This document shows, piece by piece, positions 41,484 through 52,764 of a stretch of DNA of 64,000 nt. Positions within the stretch are counted from its first letter, which is position 1, and each line of letters begins with the position of its first letter. This DNA is from Mesosutterella porci (GTDB taxonomy: Bacteria; Pseudomonadota; Gammaproteobacteria; Burkholderiales; Burkholderiaceae_F). The translations under genes and the position numbers were made by a program. The stretch lies in the NCBI RefSeq assembly GCF_022134585.1, contig NZ_JAKNCT010000008.1:1-64000 (forward strand), given 5' to 3'. The notes under the pieces were generated by a model that was not told where the DNA came from, searched no databases, and was given only the letters and a program-made list of their open reading frames with translations.

Positions 41484-43371
41484 GTGGCTCAGAAAAACCG
41501 CGAGACGCCTGGCCAGGCGGCTCATCGTCCGGTTCAAGCGCTGGTGGCGCCTGGAAGGCGTTCCGATTAAGGGCCGGCGGGCCGCCCCTGGGCAGGACCC
41601 GCTGCTTGCGGTTCAGATCCAGCCGGTGCGTTCCTACATAGCGCTCGGCATCATTTCCGGGGCGCTGTGCGTGCTGGTGCTGCGCGCGTTCTGGCTCCAG
41701 GGCGGCATCTCGACCGACTTCCTGCTGCGGCAGGGCGAGGTGCGGTTCGCCCGCACGCTGTCCGTGCCTGCGCCGAGAGGACAGATCCTCGACCGCAACG
41801 GCATCGTGCTCGCCTCGACCATGCCCGCCCGGTCGGTCTGGGTCGTGCCCTCGGAGGCCGCGGCCGCCACTCCGGAGCAGATCGCAAAGCTCGGGAAGCT
41901 GCTCGACATGAAGCCCTCGGAGATCATGGCGAAGATCGCCGTGCGGCGCAACAAGAGCTTCGTGTACCTGCACCGGCAGGTGGACGTGAGCGTGGCCAAC
42001 CAGGTGAAGGAATGCAAGATCCCCGGCGTGCACGTTTCTGACGAGATGAGGCGCCAGTATCCCGACGGGCAGGTCTCCGCCCATGTCGTCGGCTACACCA
42101 ACCTGGAGGAGAAGGGCCAGGAGGGCATTGAGCTTGCGCGCGACACTGTTCTCACCGGAGAGTCGGGCCGCCGGCGCGTGATCCGCGACCGCCTGGGCCG
42201 GGTCGTGGAGGATGCCTGGCTGCGCGAGCCGGTGTCCGGCAAGGACATTGAGCTGTCGATTGACTCGCGCATCCAGTACCTCACGTTTGATGCGCTTTCC
42301 AAGTCGGTGGCCGCCCACAAGGCGAAGGCCGGGGCGGCGATAGTGGCCGACGTGCGCACGGGCGAGATCCTCGCCCTCGCCAACATCCCGACTTACGATC
42401 CGAACGAGCGCCGCACGGTCACCTTCGAGCGCATGAGAAACCGCGCGCTGACTGATGTGTTCGAGCCCGGCTCCACGATGAAGCCCTTTGCGGTCGCCAA
42501 GGGCCTCGACATGGGCGCGGTCACTCCTGACACGATAATCGACACCTCGCCCGGGCGCTTCACGATCGGCAACCGCACGATCAGCGACACCCACAACTAC
42601 GGGCGGATTTCCGTGCGGCAGGTGATCGCGAAGTCCTCCAATATCGGCACCACCAAGATTTCGTTCAAGGTGAACCGCGAGGTGATGTACAAGATGTATC
42701 GAGACCTCGGGTTCGGCACTGCGCCCGACGTGGGATTCCCCGGCGCGGCCGCCGGCATTCTGCGCAACGGCAAGAACTGGCAGCCGATCGAGCAGGCGAC
42801 CATCTCCTACGGCCACGGCGTGGCCGTTTCCCTGGTGCAGCTCGTGCGGGCCTACACGGCCTTCGCCCGCAACGGCGACGTGATTCCGCTCACCCTCTTC
42901 AAGACCGGGCGGGCGGCAGAGGGCGTTCAGGTCTACAAGCCGAAGACCGCCCACCAGATGCGCGGCATGATGATGGGCGTGCTCGAGTCAGGAGGTACCG
43001 CGACCCGCGCCCGGGTTCCGGGCTACTCGGTCGCCGGAAAGACGGGGACGGCCTACAAGATTCAGAATGGCCAGTACGTGCACCGCTACGTCTCCGACTT
43101 CATCGGCATCGTGCCGGCTTCCAACCCGCGGGTGATCATCGCCGTCATGGTCGATGATCCGACGGAAGGCGGCCATGTGGGCGGCGTTGTGGCGGCTCCT
43201 GTGTTCGCGCAGATAGCCGAGGGAGTGCTCACCACGCTGCACGTGGCGCCCGACCAGCCTGACACGCTTCAGGGGGTCGTGTTCGCGAAAAACGCAGACT
43301 CCGGGCGCGGCGTTGCGCTCGCCGGAGGCCGCAGGCCCCGCCAGGGCGGCGCGGCGCCGTCTGCGCACTGA
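41476..43371 (+). CDS. ftsI: Peptidoglycan D,D-transpeptidase FtsI (PBP3)
   Basis: Septal cross-linking enzyme, partner of FtsW. 631 aa: cytoplasmic basic tail, one membrane helix (~residues 55–74), pedestal domain, and transpeptidase domain with SxxK (EPGSTMKPFAVAKGL, ~residue 334), SxN (KSSNIGTTKIS, ~390) and KTG (VAGKTGTAYK, ~518). Ends in a Gly/Arg-rich tail of ~25 residues. Its N terminus overlaps ftsL by eight bases and murE begins at once after its stop. Confidence 0.96.
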   Translation: MNEWLRKTARRLARRLIVRFKRWWRLEGVPIKGRRAAPGQDPLLAVQIQPVRSYIALGIISGALCVLVLRAFWLQGGISTDFLLRQGEVRFARTLSVPAPRGQILDRNGIVLASTMPARSVWVVPSEAAAATPEQIAKLGKLLDMKPSEIMAKIAVRRNKSFVYLHRQVDVSVANQVKECKIPGVHVSDEMRRQYPDGQVSAHVVGYTNLEEKGQEGIELARDTVLTGESGRRRVIRDRLGRVVEDAWLREPVSGKDIELSIDSRIQYLTFDALSKSVAAHKAKAGAAIVADVRTGEILALANIPTYDPNERRTVTFERMRNRALTDVFEPGSTMKPFAVAKGLDMGAVTPDTIIDTSPGRFTIGNRTISDTHNYGRISVRQVIAKSSNIGTTKISFKVNREVMYKMYRDLGFGTAPDVGFPGAAAGILRNGKNWQPIEQATISYGHGVAVSLVQLVRAYTAFARNGDVIPLTLFKTGRAAEGVQVYKPKTAHQMRGMMMGVLESGGTATRARVPGYSVAGKTGTAYKIQNGQYVHRYVSDFIGIVPASNPRVIIAVMVDDPTEGGHVGGVVAAPVFAQIAEGVLTTLHVAPDQPDTLQGVVFAKNADSGRGVALAGGRRPRQGGAAPSAH

Positions 43372-44919
43372 ATGTCAAAGTTCAAGAGGATTCTGAAGCC
43401 AATGTCTGAGGCAACGCTGGGCGAAGCCCTTCAGTGGTTGAAGCAAAAGGTTGCTGCCGACGCGCAGCTCGAGCTGGATTCAAGGCGCGTCGCAAAAGGC
43501 GACGTGTTTCTCGCAGTTCCCGGGCTTTCGGCCGACGGCCGGCGCTTTATGCAGGCCGCGGCGGACGCGGGCGCGGGCGCCGTGCTCTACGAGGCGCAGG
43601 GCGCGCAGGGGGTTCAGCCGCCCGATGCCGTCCCCAGCCTCGCGGTGAAGGGGCTGGCCGCCTCGCTGGGCGGGTTCGCTTCGGCTTATTACGGAGAGCC
43701 TTCACGCCGCCTTTCGGGGGCGGCGGTGACCGGCACCAACGGCAAGACGACCACGAGTCAGTGGATGGGCGAGCTCTTCACCCGGCTCGGGCAGCCCTGC
43801 GCGGTGCTCGGCACCATAGGCTGCAGCATGGCGGGGCGCTCCTATTCGGCGGTGCCCCTCACCACGCCCGACCCGGTGACCATCCAGCGTCTGCTTCATG
43901 CGGCTCTGCTCGACGGGGCCCGGGCCTTTGCGATCGAGGCAAGTTCGATCGGCCTGGTGCAGGGACGGCTGGACGGGACGCGGATCCGCTGGGCCCTTTT
44001 CACCAATCTCACCCGCGACCACCTCGATTACCACAAGACCATGCAGGCCTACGAGGATGCGAAGGCGCTGCTTTTCGAGCGGCCGGAGCTGGAGGCCGCG
44101 GTGGTAAACATCGACGATCCGGCGGGAGCCCGGATGTGCCGCACGGCGCTCGCGCACGGAGTGCGCACCATTGCGGCGACCTCGCGGGGCACGGCCGTGC
44201 CCGAGGGCTGCGAGGCGCTGGAGGCCCGGGACGTCGAAGTCGGGGCTTCGGGCGTGTCGTTCCGCCTCGCCTGGAAGGGCAGGCAGTACCCGGTGCAGGC
44301 CAAGGCGCTCGGACTGTTCAACGTGGACAACCTGCTGGGCGCCGCAGGCGTGGTGCTTGCCTCCGGAGCGGCCGGGGCGGAGCAGGTCGCGGCGCTTCTC
44401 GGGGAGCTGCTGCCGCCGCCGGGGCGCCTGCAGCAGGTGCGCGCTCCGGGGATGCCGCTGGGCGTGGTTGACTACTGCCATACGCCTGACGCGATAGACA
44501 AGGCCCTGGAGACGCTGCGGCCGGTGGCCCGCGCCCGCGGCGGCAGGCTTTGGATCGTCGTAGGCGCGGGCGGCAACCGAGATCACGGCAAGCGGCCCCT
44601 CATGGGCCGCTCGGCGGCCGCAGGCGCCGACCGGGTCATCGTCACGACGGACAATCCGCGCTTTGAAGACCCGTTGACCATCGCACAGGCCGTGGCCGCC
44701 GGAGCGGGAAGTCCCCGCATCATCCTCGACCGGGCGGAGGCGATTCAGATGGCGGTGTCCGAGGCCGCCCCCGAGGATGTGATCCTCGTGGCGGGCAAGG
44801 GCCATGAGACCTATCAGGAAGTGCGGGGCGTGAGGCATCACTTCTCCGATGCGGAGGCGCTTGAACGGGCCTTCGGGGAACGCGCCCGGGCTGCCCGCAG
44901 GAACAAGGAACAGAAATGA
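43372..44919 (+). CDS. murE: UDP-MurNAc-L-Ala-D-Glu:meso-DAP ligase
   Basis: Adds meso-diaminopimelate to the nucleotide-linked dipeptide. 515 aa. P-loop TGTNGKTTTSQW (~residue 120), HDH-like central domain, and the DNPR motif in VTTDNPRFEDP (~430), which marks meso-DAP rather than lysine specificity. Two starts are possible: ATG 43372 directly after the ftsI stop, and ATG 43402 ten residues later. Overlaps murF by four bases (ATGA). Confidence 0.95.
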   Translation: MSKFKRILKPMSEATLGEALQWLKQKVAADAQLELDSRRVAKGDVFLAVPGLSADGRRFMQAAADAGAGAVLYEAQGAQGVQPPDAVPSLAVKGLAASLGGFASAYYGEPSRRLSGAAVTGTNGKTTTSQWMGELFTRLGQPCAVLGTIGCSMAGRSYSAVPLTTPDPVTIQRLLHAALLDGARAFAIEASSIGLVQGRLDGTRIRWALFTNLTRDHLDYHKTMQAYEDAKALLFERPELEAAVVNIDDPAGARMCRTALAHGVRTIAATSRGTAVPEGCEALEARDVEVGASGVSFRLAWKGRQYPVQAKALGLFNVDNLLGAAGVVLASGAAGAEQVAALLGELLPPPGRLQQVRAPGMPLGVVDYCHTPDAIDKALETLRPVARARGGRLWIVVGAGGNRDHGKRPLMGRSAAAGADRVIVTTDNPRFEDPLTIAQAVAAGAGSPRIILDRAEAIQMAVSEAAPEDVILVAGKGHETYQEVRGVRHHFSDAEALERAFGERARAARRNKEQK

Positions 44920-46319
44920 GTGAAGAGTTGATTTCGGCAGCGGAAATCGCGGCCACGATCGCCGGCGCGAAGCTTCTGGGCGACGGCTCGGTCAGGGTGA
45001 CGGGCGTCTCAACGGACGCGAGGAAAGTGCGGCCCGGAGAACTTTTCGTGGGGCTGCGAGGCGAGCGTTTCGACGGCACGGACTTTGCGGGGGATGCACT
45101 TGGCAAGGGCGCGGCCGCGGTTCTGGTTTCCCGCCCCGTGCAGGGCTCGGACGCGCCCCAGATCGTCGTGCCCGACGTCGGGCGCGCCTTTTCCGAGTCG
45201 GCGGCGGCCTGGAGGCGCCGGTTCACGATTCCGGTGATCCTCGTGTCGGGCAGCAACGGCAAGACCACGACGACCCAGATGATCGCCTCTGTCCTTCGCG
45301 CGGCTTTCGGCGAGCAGGGGAGCCTTGCCACCGAGGGCAACTTCAACAACGGCGTGGGAGTGCCGATCACCCTGTGGCGGCTGCGCCGCGCCCACCGGGC
45401 CGCCGTGGTTGAGGCGGGGATGAGCCATGTGGGCGAGATGGCCGAGCTCGCCGCAGAGATCGCCCCGACAGTCGCGCTGGTCAACAACGCCCAGCGCGAG
45501 CATCAGGAGTTCCTGCCGAACGTTGAGGCAACGGCTGTCGAGAACGGCCGGGCGATCGAGGCCCTGCCGGAGGACGGCGTGGCGGTCTTCCCGGCCGATG
45601 ACGCCTGCGCCGGCATCTGGCGCAGGGACGCCGCGGGGCGGCGCACGATGACCTTCGCGACCCAGCCCGGTACTGCGGCGGACGTGACGGCGGAAGTCTT
45701 CGCCATGGCCTCGAGCACGGAGGTGCGCATGAAAACCCCCGCGGGCGACCTGATGGTGCGGCTCGCGATCGCGGGCGCGCACAATGGCCGCAACGCCTGC
45801 GCGGCCGCGGCCTGCGCGCTCGCCGCGGGCATTCCGCTGGAGGCGGTGGCCGAGGGGCTGCGCCGGTTCCGGCCTGTCGCCCGCCGCGGCGTGAGGACGA
45901 TGCTGCCCTCGGGAGTGCTCTTGATCGACGACACTTATAATGCGAACCCCGACTCGATGCGCGCGGCGATCCGCGTGCTCGCCGGCGCTCCCGCTCCCCG
46001 CGTGCTCATCGCGGGGGACATGGGCGAGGTGGGCTCCCGAGGCGCCGAGTACCACGAGGAAATCGGGCGCTTCGCCGCAGAAAGCGGGGTGCAGAAAATG
46101 CTGTGCTGCGGGACTCTGATGGCCTGCGCGGCCCGGGCCTTCGGTCCCGGGGCGCGGCATTTCGCGAGCTTCGGCGATCTGCAGCAGCAGGCGCTCGAGG
46201 AGGTCTCCGCAATGAAGGGCGGCACGGTGCTCGTGAAAGCGTCCAATTTCATGCACTTCGATCGGATTGTGAAGGCGCTGCAGGAAGGCGGATGCCGCTC
46301 TGATCAAACAACGAACTGA
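44916..46319 (+). CDS. murF: UDP-MurNAc-tripeptide:D-Ala-D-Ala ligase
   Basis: Adds D-Ala-D-Ala to complete the pentapeptide. 467 aa. The N-terminal substrate domain ([25 protein letters not shown]) is followed by P-loop [13 protein letters not shown] (~residue 112), [16 protein letters not shown], and the C-terminal [16 protein letters not shown] motif (~340). Start ATG 44916 lies inside the murE stop overlap. Confidence 0.96.
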   Translation: MSEELISAAEIAATIAGAKLLGDGSVRVTGVSTDARKVRPGELFVGLRGERFDGTDFAGDALGKGAAAVLVSRPVQGSDAPQIVVPDVGRAFSESAAAWRRRFTIPVILVSGSNGKTTTTQMIASVLRAAFGEQGSLATEGNFNNGVGVPITLWRLRRAHRAAVVEAGMSHVGEMAELAAEIAPTVALVNNAQREHQEFLPNVEATAVENGRAIEALPEDGVAVFPADDACAGIWRRDAAGRRTMTFATQPGTAADVTAEVFAMASSTEVRMKTPAGDLMVRLAIAGAHNGRNACAAAACALAAGIPLEAVAEGLRRFRPVARRGVRTMLPSGVLLIDDTYNANPDSMRAAIRVLAGAPAPRVLIAGDMGEVGSRGAEYHEEIGRFAAESGVQKMLCCGTLMACAARAFGPGARHFASFGDLQQQALEEVSAMKGGTVLVKASNFMHFDRIVKALQEGGCRSDQTTN

Positions 46320-46327
46320 GTTTTGAC

Positions 46328-47482
46328 ATGCTTCTTTACCTTTTCCACTGGCTCTCCGGCAGCGTCCGGGCCTTTGCAGTCTTCGACTACCTGTCGCTCA
46401 GGGCGGTGCTCGCGACGCTGACGGCGCTCGCGATAGGGCTGGCCTTCGGCCCTTACACGATCCGCGAGCTCAAGAAGCTGCATTTCGGCCAGGCGGTGCG
46501 CACCGACGGGCCGAAGACCCATCTGAAAAAGGACGGGACGCCCACGATGGGCGGCATCCTGATCCTGGCCTCGATGACCATTTCGACGCTGCTGTGGATT
46601 GACCTGTCGAACCGCTACATCTGGGTGGTGCTGCTCGTGACGCTCGGGTACGGTTGGATCGGCTGGACGGACGACTACCGCAAGGTGGTGCACCACGATC
46701 CCCACGGCATGAGCGCACGTGAAAAGTTCGGCTGGCAGTCGCTCATCGGCATCCTCGTGGCGGTCTACCTCGCCTTCGCGATCGAGGCCCCCTCGGGCTC
46801 CTCGGCTTTCTCAATGCTCTGGGACTGGCTCCGCTCGGGCTTTACGCTGCCCTACAGCGGCAGACTCGACTTCACGATTCCGTTTTTCAAGCAGATCTCC
46901 TTCCCGTTCGGCGTGTTCGGCTTCGTCGTACTCACGTATTTCGTCATCGTGGGCACGAGCAATGCCGTGAACCTGACCGACGGGCTTGACGGCCTCGCGA
47001 TCCTGCCCTGCGTGATGGTGGGCGGCGCGCTCGGCATCTTCGCCTATGCGCTGGGACGGCCCGATTTCGCCGAGTACCTGCTTTTCCACTACATCCCGGG
47101 AGCCGGCGAGCTTGTCGTTTTCTGCGGGGCGATGGCCGGCGCGGGGCTCGCGTTCCTCTGGTTCAACGCCCATCCGGCCCAGATGTTCATGGGCGACGTG
47201 GGCGCGCTCGCGCTCGGAGGCGCTCTTGGCTGCATCGCGGTGATCGTGCGCCAGGAGCTTGTGCTGGCGATCATGGGCGGAATTTTCGTCGTGGAGACAC
47301 TTTCGGTCATCATCCAGACCACGTACTTCAGGCTCACGCACGGCAAGCGGGTTTTCCTCATGGCCCCGCTGCACCATCACTTCGAGCTGAAGGGCTGGGC
47401 GGAAACGCAGGTGGTGGTGCGCTTCTGGATCATCACGATCATTCTTGTTCTGATCGGCCTCACAACGCTTAAAATCCGCTGA
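46328..47482 (+). CDS. mraY: Phospho-N-acetylmuramoyl-pentapeptide transferase
   Basis: Membrane enzyme that makes lipid I by moving phospho-MurNAc-pentapeptide to undecaprenyl phosphate. 384 aa with ~ten membrane helices. Signatures: [12 protein letters not shown] (~residues 70–81), Asp pair in [22 protein letters not shown] (~218–228), and the C-terminal [11 protein letters not shown] (~340). Eight bases after murF. Confidence 0.97.
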   Translation: MLLYLFHWLSGSVRAFAVFDYLSLRAVLATLTALAIGLAFGPYTIRELKKLHFGQAVRTDGPKTHLKKDGTPTMGGILILASMTISTLLWIDLSNRYIWVVLLVTLGYGWIGWTDDYRKVVHHDPHGMSAREKFGWQSLIGILVAVYLAFAIEAPSGSSAFSMLWDWLRSGFTLPYSGRLDFTIPFFKQISFPFGVFGFVVLTYFVIVGTSNAVNLTDGLDGLAILPCVMVGGALGIFAYALGRPDFAEYLLFHYIPGAGELVVFCGAMAGAGLAFLWFNAHPAQMFMGDVGALALGGALGCIAVIVRQELVLAIMGGIFVVETLSVIIQTTYFRLTHGKRVFLMAPLHHHFELKGWAETQVVVRFWIITIILVLIGLTTLKIR

Positions 47483-47517
47483 TCTCCCGCAGCGGGATCT
47501 GAAGAAGGGATAAGGCT

Positions 47518-48960
47518 ATGTCAACTCAAAAGGCTGTGGTTCTCGGACTGGGATCCTCCGGTTTTAACGCCGCCTTGTACCTGGCCGGGCGGGGTTTTGA
47601 CGTGCTGGTGCAGGACACGAGGCGGCAGCCGCCGTTGCTGGACAGGCTGCGCTCGGAGGTGCCATCGGCGAAGTTTTCAAGCCCGATGGACCCGGCAGGC
47701 CTTGACGGGGCGCAGCTCGTCATGATTTCGCCCGGGCTCTCGCCGCGGTTTTCCGCCGCGGCTCCCGTGGTGAAGGCGGCGCGGGAGCGCGGCATCGAGG
47801 TCGTGGGCGAGATCGAGCTTTTTGCCCGGGAGCTCGAGAGGCTGCGCGGGCAGACAGGCTACAGTCCCTGCGTGATCGGCGTGACGGGCACAAACGGCAA
47901 GACCACGACCACCTCGCTCACCACGAGGATGCTGCTCGAAAGCGGCCTGACGGCGGTGGCGGCGGGCAACATCGGGCCGAGCGCGATTCGGGAGCTCTCC
48001 ATGCGCGCGGCCTCGGGCGAGCTGCCCCAGGTCTGGGTGCTGGAGCTTTCGAGCTTCCAGCTTGAAACGACCTCCAGCCTGCACTGCAGGGCCGCGGTGA
48101 TTACCAACGTGACGCAGGACCACCTTGACTGGCACGGCGGATTCGGCCCGTACGTCGAGGCCAAGCGCCGGATCTTCACTCCGGGGACACTCGAGGTGCT
48201 CAACCGGGGCGACCGCCTGTCGATGGAAAGCGCGAGGCCCGGCGAGCGCACGGAGACGTTCGGGCTTGACGAGCCGAAGCGCCCCGGCGACTGGGGACTC
48301 ACGGAATCTGACGGGGTGCAGTGGCTGTGCCGCTCGCGTCTGGACGACGCAGGCGGGCTGCGCCTGGAGCGGCTGATGCCGGTCTCGGCGCTAAAGATCC
48401 GCGGCCTGCACAACGCGCTCAACGCCCTCACCTCGCTCTCGCTGGCTCTTGCCGCGGGCGCGGATCTGGGCGCCGCGCTGCGGGCGCTGCAGGCCTACCG
48501 CGGCGAGCCGCACCGCACGGAGTTCGTGCAGTCGGTGCGCGGAGTCGATTTCATCGATGACTCGAAGGGCACGGACGTGGGGGCGACCGCCGCCGGGCTC
48601 GAAGGGCTGGGCAGCGCAGGCGCGAAGCTTATCGTCATTCTCGGCGGCGACGGCAAGGGGCAGGATTTTTCGCTGCTTGAGCCCGCCGTGAAGCGCTGGG
48701 CGAAGGGAGCCGTCACCTTCGGGCGCGACGGCGGGATCATCGCCCGGGCCATCGAGCCCTCGGGCGTTCCGCACAGCGCCGCCCCGGACCTTGAGCAGGC
48801 TGTCCGCCAGGCTTTCGCCATGGCCCGCGCGGGCGACACGGTGCTGCTTTCCCCGGCCTGCGCGAGCTGGGACATGTTTCCTAATTACGTGGAGCGCGCG
48901 AAGCTCTTTCGCGAGGTCGTCGCTCGAATCGCTTCCGAGGAGGCCGGCCGGTCGTGCTAG
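47518..48960 (+). CDS. murD: UDP-MurNAc-L-Ala:D-Glu ligase
   Basis: Adds D-glutamate, the second residue of the stem peptide. 480 aa. N-terminal Rossmann-like GLGSSGFNAALYLAGRGFDV, P-loop [14 protein letters not shown] (~residue 120), LELSSFQLE (~179), and C-terminal FIDDSKGTDVGAT and LLSPACASWDMF motifs. AAGGGATAAGG precedes ATG 47518. Overlaps ftsW by seven bases. Confidence 0.96.
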   Translation: MSTQKAVVLGLGSSGFNAALYLAGRGFDVLVQDTRRQPPLLDRLRSEVPSAKFSSPMDPAGLDGAQLVMISPGLSPRFSAAAPVVKAARERGIEVVGEIELFARELERLRGQTGYSPCVIGVTGTNGKTTTTSLTTRMLLESGLTAVAAGNIGPSAIRELSMRAASGELPQVWVLELSSFQLETTSSLHCRAAVITNVTQDHLDWHGGFGPYVEAKRRIFTPGTLEVLNRGDRLSMESARPGERTETFGLDEPKRPGDWGLTESDGVQWLCRSRLDDAGGLRLERLMPVSALKIRGLHNALNALTSLSLALAAGADLGAALRALQAYRGEPHRTEFVQSVRGVDFIDDSKGTDVGATAAGLEGLGSAGAKLIVILGGDGKGQDFSLLEPAVKRWAKGAVTFGRDGGIIARAIEPSGVPHSAAPDLEQAVRQAFAMARAGDTVLLSPACASWDMFPNYVERAKLFREVVARIASEEAGRSC

Positions 48961-50210
48961 ATAGGCTCCGCGGCCGCCTTGCGCGCCGCAGAAAGGACGA
49001 AGACGCGCTCAGGGTCGAGGCGGTCTATCCCAACGAGATGAGCACCCCCGTTTCGGGAGGCAGGCTCATGCGCGGCAGGAGCCTCGATTTCGACTGGGTG
49101 GTGGTCGCGGTGGTGAGCCTGTTGCTCGGGCTGGGCACCGTCATGGTCTACTCGGCCTCGATTTCCCTTGCCGACTCGCCCAAGTACGGCACCTCCCAGA
49201 CCTATTTCCTCACCCGGCACCTCTTTTCGCTTGCCATTTCCCTGGTCGCGGCCTACGGCGTCTACCACGTCCCGATGAGGGTATGGCTGCGGCTTGCCAA
49301 GCCCCTCGGGGTGCTGGCCGTGCTACTGCTCGTGCTCGTGCTCGTGCCGGGCGTCGGCGTGAGCGTGAACGGCTCCCGGCGCTGGATCCGCTTCCCGTTC
49401 ATGAACCTGCAGGTTTCGGAGTTCACGAAGTTCGTGGCGGTGATCTTCGCCTCGTACTTCACCCTCACGCGCCAGGACTACATGCATTCCTTCCGCAAGG
49501 GGTTCCTGCCGATGGCTCTTGCCGTGGGGGCCGTGGCCGCGCTTCTCATCGTGCAGCCGGACCTCGGCGCGACCATTGTTGTCATCGCCATCGTGATGGG
49601 CGTGCTGTTCGTCGGGGGGCTCTCCTATAAAATCTTCTTTCTCATGGTCGCGGCCGTGGTCGGGCTCGTGGCGTCCATGATCATTTGGACGCCCTGGAGG
49701 CTGAGCCGGGTGGTGGCCTATCTCGACCCGTGGAACGAGGAGAACGTGCTGGGCAAGGCCTACCAGCTTTCCCACTCTCTCATCGCGCTCGGGCGCGGGG
49801 AAATTTTCGGGGCGGGCTTGGGCGGGTCGGTGGAGAAGCTCAACTATCTGCCCGAAGCCCATACGGACTTTATTTTCGCAGTGATCGGCGAAGAGCTCGG
49901 ATTTGTCGGCGTGGTCGTGGTGCTTTTCCTGTACTACCGCCTGATCCGCAGCGCCTTTGAGATCGGCCGCATCGCCGTTAAGATGGACAACGTCTTCTCC
50001 GGCCTTGTCGCCCAGGGCGTGGGCATCTGGATTGGGGTGCAGGTCTGCATCAACGTCGGCGTGGCCACGGGGCTGCTGCCGACCAAGGGGCTCACGCTGC
50101 CGCTCATGAGCTACGGGGGTTCGGCGATCCTGTCCACGCTGTGCGGCATCGCGCTGCTGCTGCGCGTGGACCACGAAAACCGCGTGCTGATGCACGGCGG
50201 CCAGATCTAG
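48954..50210 (+). CDS. ftsW: Peptidoglycan polymerase FtsW (SEDS family)
   Basis: Septal glycosyltransferase working with FtsI. 418 aa, ten membrane helices after a ~45-residue cytoplasmic N terminus. SEDS motifs: GSRRWIRFPFMNLQVSEFTK (~residues 138–157), Asp in VQPDLGATIV, LPEAHTDFIFAVIGEE (~300–315) and LPLMSYGGSAIL (~382–393). Start GTG 48954 overlaps the murD stop; GAGGAGG lies ~10 bases upstream. Confidence 0.95.
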   Translation: MLDRLRGRLARRRKDEDALRVEAVYPNEMSTPVSGGRLMRGRSLDFDWVVVAVVSLLLGLGTVMVYSASISLADSPKYGTSQTYFLTRHLFSLAISLVAAYGVYHVPMRVWLRLAKPLGVLAVLLLVLVLVPGVGVSVNGSRRWIRFPFMNLQVSEFTKFVAVIFASYFTLTRQDYMHSFRKGFLPMALAVGAVAALLIVQPDLGATIVVIAIVMGVLFVGGLSYKIFFLMVAAVVGLVASMIIWTPWRLSRVVAYLDPWNEENVLGKAYQLSHSLIALGRGEIFGAGLGGSVEKLNYLPEAHTDFIFAVIGEELGFVGVVVVLFLYYRLIRSAFEIGRIAVKMDNVFSGLVAQGVGIWIGVQVCINVGVATGLLPTKGLTLPLMSYGGSAILSTLCGIALLLRVDHENRVLMHGGQI

Positions 50211-50245
50211 GCCGGCTTGCGGAATAAGAAAAAAGCGAAAAAGCG

Positions 50246-51346
50246 ATGACTTCTGGAAAACATTTGGTAATAGCGGCTGCGGGGACCGGCGGGCACGTGA
50301 TGCCCGGCCTTGCGGTGGCCGCGGCCATGCGCGCCCGGGGCTGGACGGTCTCCTGGCTCGGCACGGAGACGGGCATGGAGCGGCGCCTTGTCGAGCGGCG
50401 CGGCATCGAGATGGACGCGGTCGACTTTTCAGGCGTCCGGGGCCGCGGGCTCGCCGAGGCCGCCAGGGGCGCGGTGAAGCTGCTGCGGGCATTTCCCGCT
50501 TCGCGGGACATCCTCCGGCGGCGCGGGGCGAACGCCTTTTTTTCCACCGGTGGCTACATCGCCGTCCCGTCGGCGATCGCCGCTCACAGGATGGGGATTC
50601 CCGCCGTGGTGATGAACTGCGACGCCGCGAGCCTGCTGTCGGTGCGGATGGTGCTTCCTTTTATCGATGTCCTCGCGTGCGGCTTTGACGGCGAGGCTGC
50701 CCGGCGGGCCGGTGCGCGCGCCGTGGTGACGGGCAACCCCGTGCGCAGCGAGATTGCGGCGCTTCCGCCTCCCGAGGAGCGGCTGGCGGGCCGCGGCAGG
50801 AGGCTGCGCCTGCTCGTCTTCGGCGGCAGCCTCGGGGCGCGCTTCCTCAACCGGCTGCTGCCCGCAGCCCTCGCGCTGCTGCCTCCTGAGGCCCGCCCCG
50901 AGGTCATTCACCAGTGCGGCGCCGGGGCGGAGGAGGAAGTCAGGGGGCTTTACGCGAAGGCGGGCCTCAAGGCCTCGATCCGCCCCTTTATCGATGACAT
51001 GGCCGCGGCCTACGCCTGGTCGGATCTCGTGATCTGCAGGGCGGGCGCGACCAGCGTTTCGGAAATCTGCTCGGCGGGCGTCGCGGCGATGCTCGTTCCT
51101 TTGGTGGTGAAGACCACTTCCCACCAGTTGCAGAACGCCGAGTACATGGAGAAAAACGGGGCCGGGATCTGCCTGCGGCAAAACGCCCTCACGCCGCAGG
51201 CGCTTGCGCAGAGGCTGCGCGGCGCAGACCGCCAGGAGCTGCTGCGCATGGCCTGCGCGGCGCGGCGCCTGTCGCATTCGGATGCCGCCGATCGAGTTGC
51301 GGATATCATTGAGGCACGTACGGATTTAACTTTTAAGGTGCTCTGA
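50246..51346 (+). CDS. murG: UDP-GlcNAc:lipid I N-acetylglucosaminyltransferase
   Basis: Makes lipid II from lipid I at the cytoplasmic membrane face. 366 aa, GT-B fold. N-terminal [13 protein letters not shown] (residues ~12–24), [15 protein letters not shown], inter-domain [14 protein letters not shown] (~193–206) and the C-terminal UDP site ([14 protein letters not shown]… then [15 protein letters not shown]). The ribosome-binding site is weak. Stop and murC start share one base. Confidence 0.96.
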   Translation: MTSGKHLVIAAAGTGGHVMPGLAVAAAMRARGWTVSWLGTETGMERRLVERRGIEMDAVDFSGVRGRGLAEAARGAVKLLRAFPASRDILRRRGANAFFSTGGYIAVPSAIAAHRMGIPAVVMNCDAASLLSVRMVLPFIDVLACGFDGEAARRAGARAVVTGNPVRSEIAALPPPEERLAGRGRRLRLLVFGGSLGARFLNRLLPAALALLPPEARPEVIHQCGAGAEEEVRGLYAKAGLKASIRPFIDDMAAAYAWSDLVICRAGATSVSEICSAGVAAMLVPLVVKTTSHQLQNAEYMEKNGAGICLRQNALTPQALAQRLRGADRQELLRMACAARRLSHSDAADRVADIIEARTDLTFKVL

Positions 51347-52764
51347 TGGCATTGAAATTTGTAGTCAAAAACGTGCATTTCGTCGGAATCGGCGGAGCGG
51401 GCATGAGCGGCATAGCGGAGGTGCTCCTGAACCTCGGCTACCACGTGACCGGGTCGGACATCGCCGAGAGCGAAACCACCGCCCGCCTCAGGAGCCTGGG
51501 GGCCACGGTCTGGAAGGGGCACGACGCGAGCCACGTAAAAGGGGCTGATGCGGTGGTGGTCTCCTCGGCCGTGCATGAGGACAATCCGGAGGTGCAGGCG
51601 GCCCGCGCGGCGCGCATCCCGGTGGTTCCCCGGGCGGTGATGCTCGCCGAACTCATGCGGCTGCGCAAGGGCATCGCCATTGCGGGCACGCACGGCAAGA
51701 CCACGACCACGTCGCTCACCACCGCACTCATTTCCGAGGCAGGGCTCGACCCCACGTTCGTGATCGGCGGCAGGCTCAACGCGGCCGGCACCAACGCGAA
51801 GCTCGGGACAGGCGAGTATCTGGTCGCCGAGGCCGACGAGTCCGACGCCTCGTTTCTCAACCTCTCGCCGGTGCTCGCCGTGGTCACCAACATCGACCAC
51901 GACCATATGGACACCTATGGGCAGGACTTCGGGCGGCTGAAGGAAGCCTTCGTGCGCTTCGTGGAGAGGCTGCCTTTTTACGGCGTGGCGGTGCTGTGCA
52001 TCGATGACGAGAACGTGCGCTCGATCATCCCGAGGGTGACCAAGCGCGTGGTGACCTACGGCCTCAGCGAGGACGCCCAGGTGCGCGCGGTGGGCGTCGA
52101 GCGCTGCGGGCTGCAGATGAAGTACACGGTGCTGCGGCCGGGCTACGAGCCCCTGCCTGTGGTTCTGAACCTGCCGGGCATGCAGTATGTGGCCAATTCG
52201 CTCGCCGCGATCACGGTGGCCACCCTGGTGGGCGTCTCCGACGAAGCGATCCGCCGCGGCCTTGCTTCCTTCCGCGGCGTCGGCAGGCGCTTTGCCGTGA
52301 CCGAGGGGCTGCGCGTGCCGCAGGAGGAGGGCGGCGGAACCTTTACGCTGATCGACGACTACGGCCACCATCCCCATGAAATGCAGGCGACGATCGACTC
52401 CGCCCGTGGAGCCTTCCCCGGGCACCGCATCGTGGTCGCCTTCCAGCCGCACCGCTTCACTCGCACGCGCGACTGCTTTGAGGATCTCGTGCAGGTGCTC
52501 AACCGCGGCGCCGACGTGCTCGTGCTCACCGAGGTCTATCCTGCAGGCGAGTCCCCGATCGTGGGGGCCGACAGCCGCTCCCTGGCCAGGGCGATCCGGC
52601 TTGCGGGCGGAGCGGATCTGATCTATGAGGAAAAAGTGGAGGATGTGCCCGCGGCAGTCCTCAAGGTGGTGCGCGACGGCGATGTCGTGCTCACGCTGGG
52701 CGCCGGCTCCATAGGCCGAGCCGCACCGGCCATCATCAAGCTTGCAGGGGGGGAAGAAAAATGA
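51346..52764 (+). CDS. murC: UDP-MurNAc:L-alanine ligase
   Basis: First amino-acid addition of the stem peptide. 472 aa. N-terminal [23 protein letters not shown] (the first Gly-rich loop), P-loop [12 protein letters not shown] (~residues 110–121), [12 protein letters not shown] (~165) and C-terminal [14 protein letters not shown] (~338) plus [16 protein letters not shown]. Its gene comes after those of murE, murF and murD although it acts first, as in most dcw clusters. ATG of ddl overlaps its stop (ATGA). Confidence 0.97.
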   Translation: MALKFVVKNVHFVGIGGAGMSGIAEVLLNLGYHVTGSDIAESETTARLRSLGATVWKGHDASHVKGADAVVVSSAVHEDNPEVQAARAARIPVVPRAVMLAELMRLRKGIAIAGTHGKTTTTSLTTALISEAGLDPTFVIGGRLNAAGTNAKLGTGEYLVAEADESDASFLNLSPVLAVVTNIDHDHMDTYGQDFGRLKEAFVRFVERLPFYGVAVLCIDDENVRSIIPRVTKRVVTYGLSEDAQVRAVGVERCGLQMKYTVLRPGYEPLPVVLNLPGMQYVANSLAAITVATLVGVSDEAIRRGLASFRGVGRRFAVTEGLRVPQEEGGGTFTLIDDYGHHPHEMQATIDSARGAFPGHRIVVAFQPHRFTRTRDCFEDLVQVLNRGADVLVLTEVYPAGESPIVGADSRSLARAIRLAGGADLIYEEKVEDVPAAVLKVVRDGDVVLTLGAGSIGRAAPAIIKLAGGEEK